Origin: Hahella sp. CCB-MM4
Lineage (GTDB): Bacteria > Pseudomonadota > Gammaproteobacteria > Pseudomonadales > Oleiphilaceae
Direction of reading: 5' to 3'
NCBI RefSeq assembly: GCF_002260525.1
Contig: NZ_MRYI01000140.1
Location: 24,986-88,985, forward strand
DNA: 64,000 nucleotides
Each line of letters opens with the position of its first letter. Within the stretch, counting starts at the first letter, position 1. The translations under genes and the position numbers were made by a program. A model generated the notes under the pieces. It did no database searches. It saw only the letters and a list, made by a program, of their open reading frames with translations, and was not told the origin of the DNA. Shown piece after piece: positions 61,206-64,000 of the stretch.

Positions 61206-63155
61206 ATGGTCGTTTTTTATTCCGCCACTGAATATATAACGCAGGTCAATTTGAAGAAGTTCTTTCAAACCGCCAGTTCCGTGAACATCGCCTTCTTTAT
61301 GGGCCTCGTGTTTTCGGCCGGAGTTGTCGCGCTAACCTACTGGAAGCCGACCAATCTCCCCTGGACATTGCTTTCGGCAGTGACGGTTTCTGCTGCGTTT
61401 GCCATCTTCTCCATCGTCCAGATAAAACTTAACCGCCAGTTGGCCCATAAAGTCCGGGAACTCAGAGAAAGGGATTTTAAGCTGAAAAAGCTGGGGAATG
61501 CTGTGACAAATAGTGGCAGCCTTATCATCATCACAGACGAACTGGGCAACATAGAATACGTCAACAACAAGTTTATAAAGACGACCGGCTACAGCCTGCT
61601 GGAAGTCAAAGGCTGTTTTCTCAACATCCTCAATCCGGATAACCACCACTCTGCCACTGAACAATACTGGGAGCACGATCTCTTGGTAGACGGCTGGGAA
61701 GGCGATGTCCTCAGTTGTCGGAAAACCGGTACCAGCTTCTGGTCTGCGGTATCCATCTCCTCGGTGTCAGACAACCAGGGCACCATTACCAATTACGTTA
61801 TCTCGTGCATTGATATTACAGAGTTGAAGGAAGCCAATTCGAAAATGCAGATCATGGCGCTCTATGATCCACTGACCGGGCTGGCCAATCGCCGCCTGTT
61901 CATTGATCGTCTGGAGCAGTCGGTAAGAGCGGCCAAGCGTGATCGCAAGAAAATCGCCTTGATGTTTCTGGATCTGGACCAGTTCAAACGCATCAATGAC
62001 ACGCTCGGCCATGACGCCGGAGACATTTTGTTAACAACTGTCTCAAACCGTCTCAAAGAATGTGTCCGGGAAAAAGATACGGTTGCCAGATTGGGCGGCG
62101 ATGAATTCACTGTTTTGCTGACTGATGTGGACGACAACCTCTCCGTGACCCCGGTGGCCCACCAGATATTGCGGGCACTCAAGAAGCCGATAAAACTGAA
62201 GAAGCACGAAGTCATTGTTTCCACCAGTATTGGCATTACTCTGGCACCGACTGACGGCTGCACTGCAGACTCATTAATGAAGAACGCAGACCTTGCCTTG
62301 TACCGTGCAAAAGAACAGGGTCGGGATTGCTACCACTTCTTTACCGAAGAGCTTAACGCTTCGGCTTTACGGCAACTGGTACTTGAACAGGAACTCCGGC
62401 ACGCACTGCAATACGATGAATTTACCCTTCATTTCCAGCCCCAGGTGAATCTCAGATCCGAACGTATTGTCAGCGTAGAAGCCCTCCTCCGCTGGTACCA
62501 CCCGACCAAGGGGCTGGTAAGTCCGGATGCCTTTATTCCCGTTGCCGAAGAAACCGGTTTGATCGTTCCTATCGGTAAATGGGTTCTGAAGAACGCCTGC
62601 ATGCAGATGAAAATGATCCAGGACCTGACCGGGGTTGATATCAAAATCGCCGTAAACCTTTCCACCCGGCAGTTTGATGATCCGGATCTGGAGGAAATGA
62701 TTGCCGATGCTCTTCGCGAAACCGGTCTAGAACCTCGCTTCCTTGAACTTGAGGTCACCGAAAGCATGCTGATGGGTGACATAGATCTGGTGATCGAAAA
62801 ACTTAAGCGCCTAAAATCAACCGGAGTCAGCATCACCATTGACGACTTTGGCTCTGGTTATTCTTCTCTGAGCTACCTGAAAAAATTGCCGGTAGATATT
62901 CTCAAGGTCGACCGGGAGTTCGTGCGCGATATTCCAGACGACCTCAACGATATGGAAATCACCTCTGCCGTAATTGCCGTAGCCCACAAACTGAACCTGA
63001 AAGTTATTGCAGAGGGCGTAGAGGACATCGATCAAAGAGACTTCCTGATGATCAACAAGTGTGATTTTGCCCAGGGGTTCTTCTTCAGCAAGCCGCTTCC
63101 CTTTGAAGATCTTTATCAGTACCTCACCCGGGGAAAGCTCGCCGAGTCTGCCTGA
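61206..63155 (+). CDS. PAS-GGDEF-EAL cyclic-di-GMP enzyme
   Basis: 649 residues. Two membrane helices near the N-terminus (about 29-47 and 55-74) with a very short outer loop, then PAS (about 95-210, ITDELGNIEYVNNKFIKTTGYS), GGDEF (about 220-385) and EAL (about 395-645). The GGDEF site is intact (RLGGDEFTVLL), and REKD stands five residues before it as an RxxD inhibitory site. The EAL part has VEALLRWYHP, the metal residues ELEVTESMLM and IDDFGSGYSSLSYLKKLPVDILKVDREFV, so both synthesis and breakdown of c-di-GMP look possible. Net activity cannot be told. ATG at 61206 lacks a strong ribosome site; a later ATG (residue 32) would fall in the first helix. Confidence 0.94.
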   Translation: MVVFYSATEYITQVNLKKFFQTASSVNIAFFMGLVFSAGVVALTYWKPTNLPWTLLSAVTVSAAFAIFSIVQIKLNRQLAHKVRELRERDFKLKKLGNAVTNSGSLIIITDELGNIEYVNNKFIKTTGYSLLEVKGCFLNILNPDNHHSATEQYWEHDLLVDGWEGDVLSCRKTGTSFWSAVSISSVSDNQGTITNYVISCIDITELKEANSKMQIMALYDPLTGLANRRLFIDRLEQSVRAAKRDRKKIALMFLDLDQFKRINDTLGHDAGDILLTTVSNRLKECVREKDTVARLGGDEFTVLLTDVDDNLSVTPVAHQILRALKKPIKLKKHEVIVSTSIGITLAPTDGCTADSLMKNADLALYRAKEQGRDCYHFFTEELNASALRQLVLEQELRHALQYDEFTLHFQPQVNLRSERIVSVEALLRWYHPTKGLVSPDAFIPVAEETGLIVPIGKWVLKNACMQMKMIQDLTGVDIKIAVNLSTRQFDDPDLEEMIADALRETGLEPRFLELEVTESMLMGDIDLVIEKLKRLKSTGVSITIDDFGSGYSSLSYLKKLPVDILKVDREFVRDIPDDLNDMEITSAVIAVAHKLNLKVIAEGVEDIDQRDFLMINKCDFAQGFFFSKPLPFEDLYQYLTRGKLAESA

Positions 63156-63311
63156 GAGTCTCCGCAACAGAAACATTTCTGATTCTCCTGTTTTCCGGGT
63201 CCGTTCCCTTTAATTTCGTTCCTGCTCTACGTTGATTTATTTCACATTTTTGTCATCTAACTAGGCCATCCGGCATAATCTGGAGGGTGGTTCACAAGTA
63301 GCCGCGGTTAC

Positions 63312-63336
63312 ATTTCGTATAATTTCTTTACGAAAT
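63312..63336. promoter_or_regulatory. 8-bp inverted repeat before the last gene
   Basis: ATTTCGTA, 9 bases, TACGAAAT: a perfect dyad 14 bp before the ATG at 63351. Could be an operator or a leader hairpin. Confidence 0.5.
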
Positions 63337-63350
63337 TCGGAGTTGCGATA

Positions 63351-63914
63351 ATGCAGTGGCTAATACATATCATGGAAGTGGTTTTACTTGGTCTTATAGG
63401 TTGTCTGATACACAGCCTGATCAAGAACATCAAGGCAGATAAACACCAGGGAATTCTGGAGCTCAGAGTGGCTCCCAGAACGCCGTATCGTCCCGAAGGT
63501 GAACGTTATGCCAGTCATAGTGAGTCCATCAAGCAGCTACAGCTGTTTTGGGCCACACAAACATTGGAAATGAGATTGGAGGGATTCAAGCCCGAACTTT
63601 TGCGCCACCCTTCCCTCAGAACGTCTTTGATGAATTATCTTCAAGGGGCGAGTAATGCGGTGGCGGACCATTTTGAGTGCAACCAGGAGCAACGGTTGCA
63701 TCTACAGAGTTTTCTCATCAACAAGGGACTCAGATTTGCGCGTATAGATGCCACTACCGAGTGGCTCGAACGCCTGGATCATCTGGTGAGCTATGAGAAT
63801 ACCGATATCTATAATGCGGGTTATGAAGCGGCTTCGCTATGGGTTGCCCACCGCACACCACCCAAGGAAAGAAGTCTGCTGAGAAGTATCAGTAATTGGG
63901 GACTGGTGGCTTAG
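63351..63914 (+). CDS. Single-pass membrane protein of unknown function
   Basis: 187 residues with a CGGAG site. N-terminal helix (about 3-24: WLIHIMEVVLLGLIGCLIHSLI) then a cytoplasmic or periplasmic part that is mostly helical: ESIKQLQLFWATQTLEMRLEGF, RTSLMNYLQGASNAVADHF, and the tail WLERLDHLVSYENTDIYNAGYEAASLWVAH. I recognise no family. The two Cys and absence of Asp/His clusters give no hint of enzymatic activity. It is downstream of the c-di-GMP gene but 195 bp away with its own dyad, so it is probably a separate unit. After its stop, 63915-64000 holds nothing recognisable. Confidence 0.65.
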   Translation: MQWLIHIMEVVLLGLIGCLIHSLIKNIKADKHQGILELRVAPRTPYRPEGERYASHSESIKQLQLFWATQTLEMRLEGFKPELLRHPSLRTSLMNYLQGASNAVADHFECNQEQRLHLQSFLINKGLRFARIDATTEWLERLDHLVSYENTDIYNAGYEAASLWVAHRTPPKERSLLRSISNWGLVA

Positions 63915-64000
63915 CAGTTTACTGCTATAGCCTATTACAGGATCTCTCTAGTTATCCTTAACGAGACTCCAGCCAGGGGAAATCTGAATAAACTCCTGGT

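Overview
The window looks like chromosomal DNA of a free-living Gram-negative bacterium, most likely a marine gammaproteobacterium of the Marinobacter/Hahella/Alteromonadales kind. The reasons are three RND pumps with periplasmic adaptors, OmpW, a LasA-type secreted protease, an MmsR-MmsA-MmsB valine-catabolism locus, PhoX, a ModE-type molybdate system, ordinary Shine-Dalgarno sites and base composition close to half GC. I see no rRNA, tRNA, CRISPR array, insertion sequence or phage module. Genes are densely packed except for a more AT-rich patch of small unknown genes at about 8-14 kb.

Layout. 1-742: 5' part of a LasA-like peptidase that runs off the left edge. 973-7385: an RND pump operon (permease plus adaptor) and an OmpR-type two-component system, with a divergent small Spy-like periplasmic protein at 7610. 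Both operons carry a CTTAA-N6-CTTAA tandem box that resembles a PmrA site. 8.1-14 kb: a YafO-type toxin operon with an unrecognised small partner, a DUF3303-like protein, a DJ-1/PfpI protein, a 14-blade LVIVD-repeat lipoprotein, a frameshifted gene and a nuclease-like unknown. 13.9-16.6 kb: a Tat-exported sulfite dehydrogenase with its cytochrome c partner, and an exported double rhodanese.

17.3-31.4 kb is a large copper/silver resistance cluster, almost all on the minus strand. It holds a response regulator and sensor kinase, a lipoprotein cytochrome c, a Met-rich secreted protein, a ferritin-like helical protein, a His/Met-rich membrane protein, CusC, a CusB with two extra CusF domains, a free CusF, CusA, a PII-like protein coupled to CusA, and a cupredoxin. 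31.8-33.1 kb: a phosphoribosyltransferase and a host-attachment-family protein. 33.2-40.2 kb: the complete distal valine pathway (MmsR; MmsA, acyl-CoA dehydrogenase, enoyl-CoA hydratase, 3-hydroxyisobutyryl-CoA hydrolase, MmsB). 40.5-47.5 kb: a chemoreceptor, OmpW, a P-type cation ATPase, a DUF4864 protein, a PCu(A)C copper chaperone and a small membrane protein.

47.6-51.4 kb: modABC with a perfect ModE operator upstream and modE convergent to it; the molybdate it imports could feed the sulfite dehydrogenase. 51.6-53.5 kb: PhoX with a plausible Pho box. 53.7-60.9 kb: an AstE/AspA-type deacylase, a RimB-like retropepsin, a third RND pump and a DUF2914 protein. 61.2-63.9 kb: a PAS-GGDEF-EAL protein and an unknown single-pass membrane protein.

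A pattern that crosses the whole window is the frequency of short tandem duplications (periods 16-25 bp, often 18 bp, and one of 42 bp), both between genes and inside disordered protein segments. No single clearly new system stands out. The best candidates are the YafO operon with a non-YafN partner, the enlarged copper cluster with unusual accessory proteins, and the PmrA-box-linked pump and two-component system.
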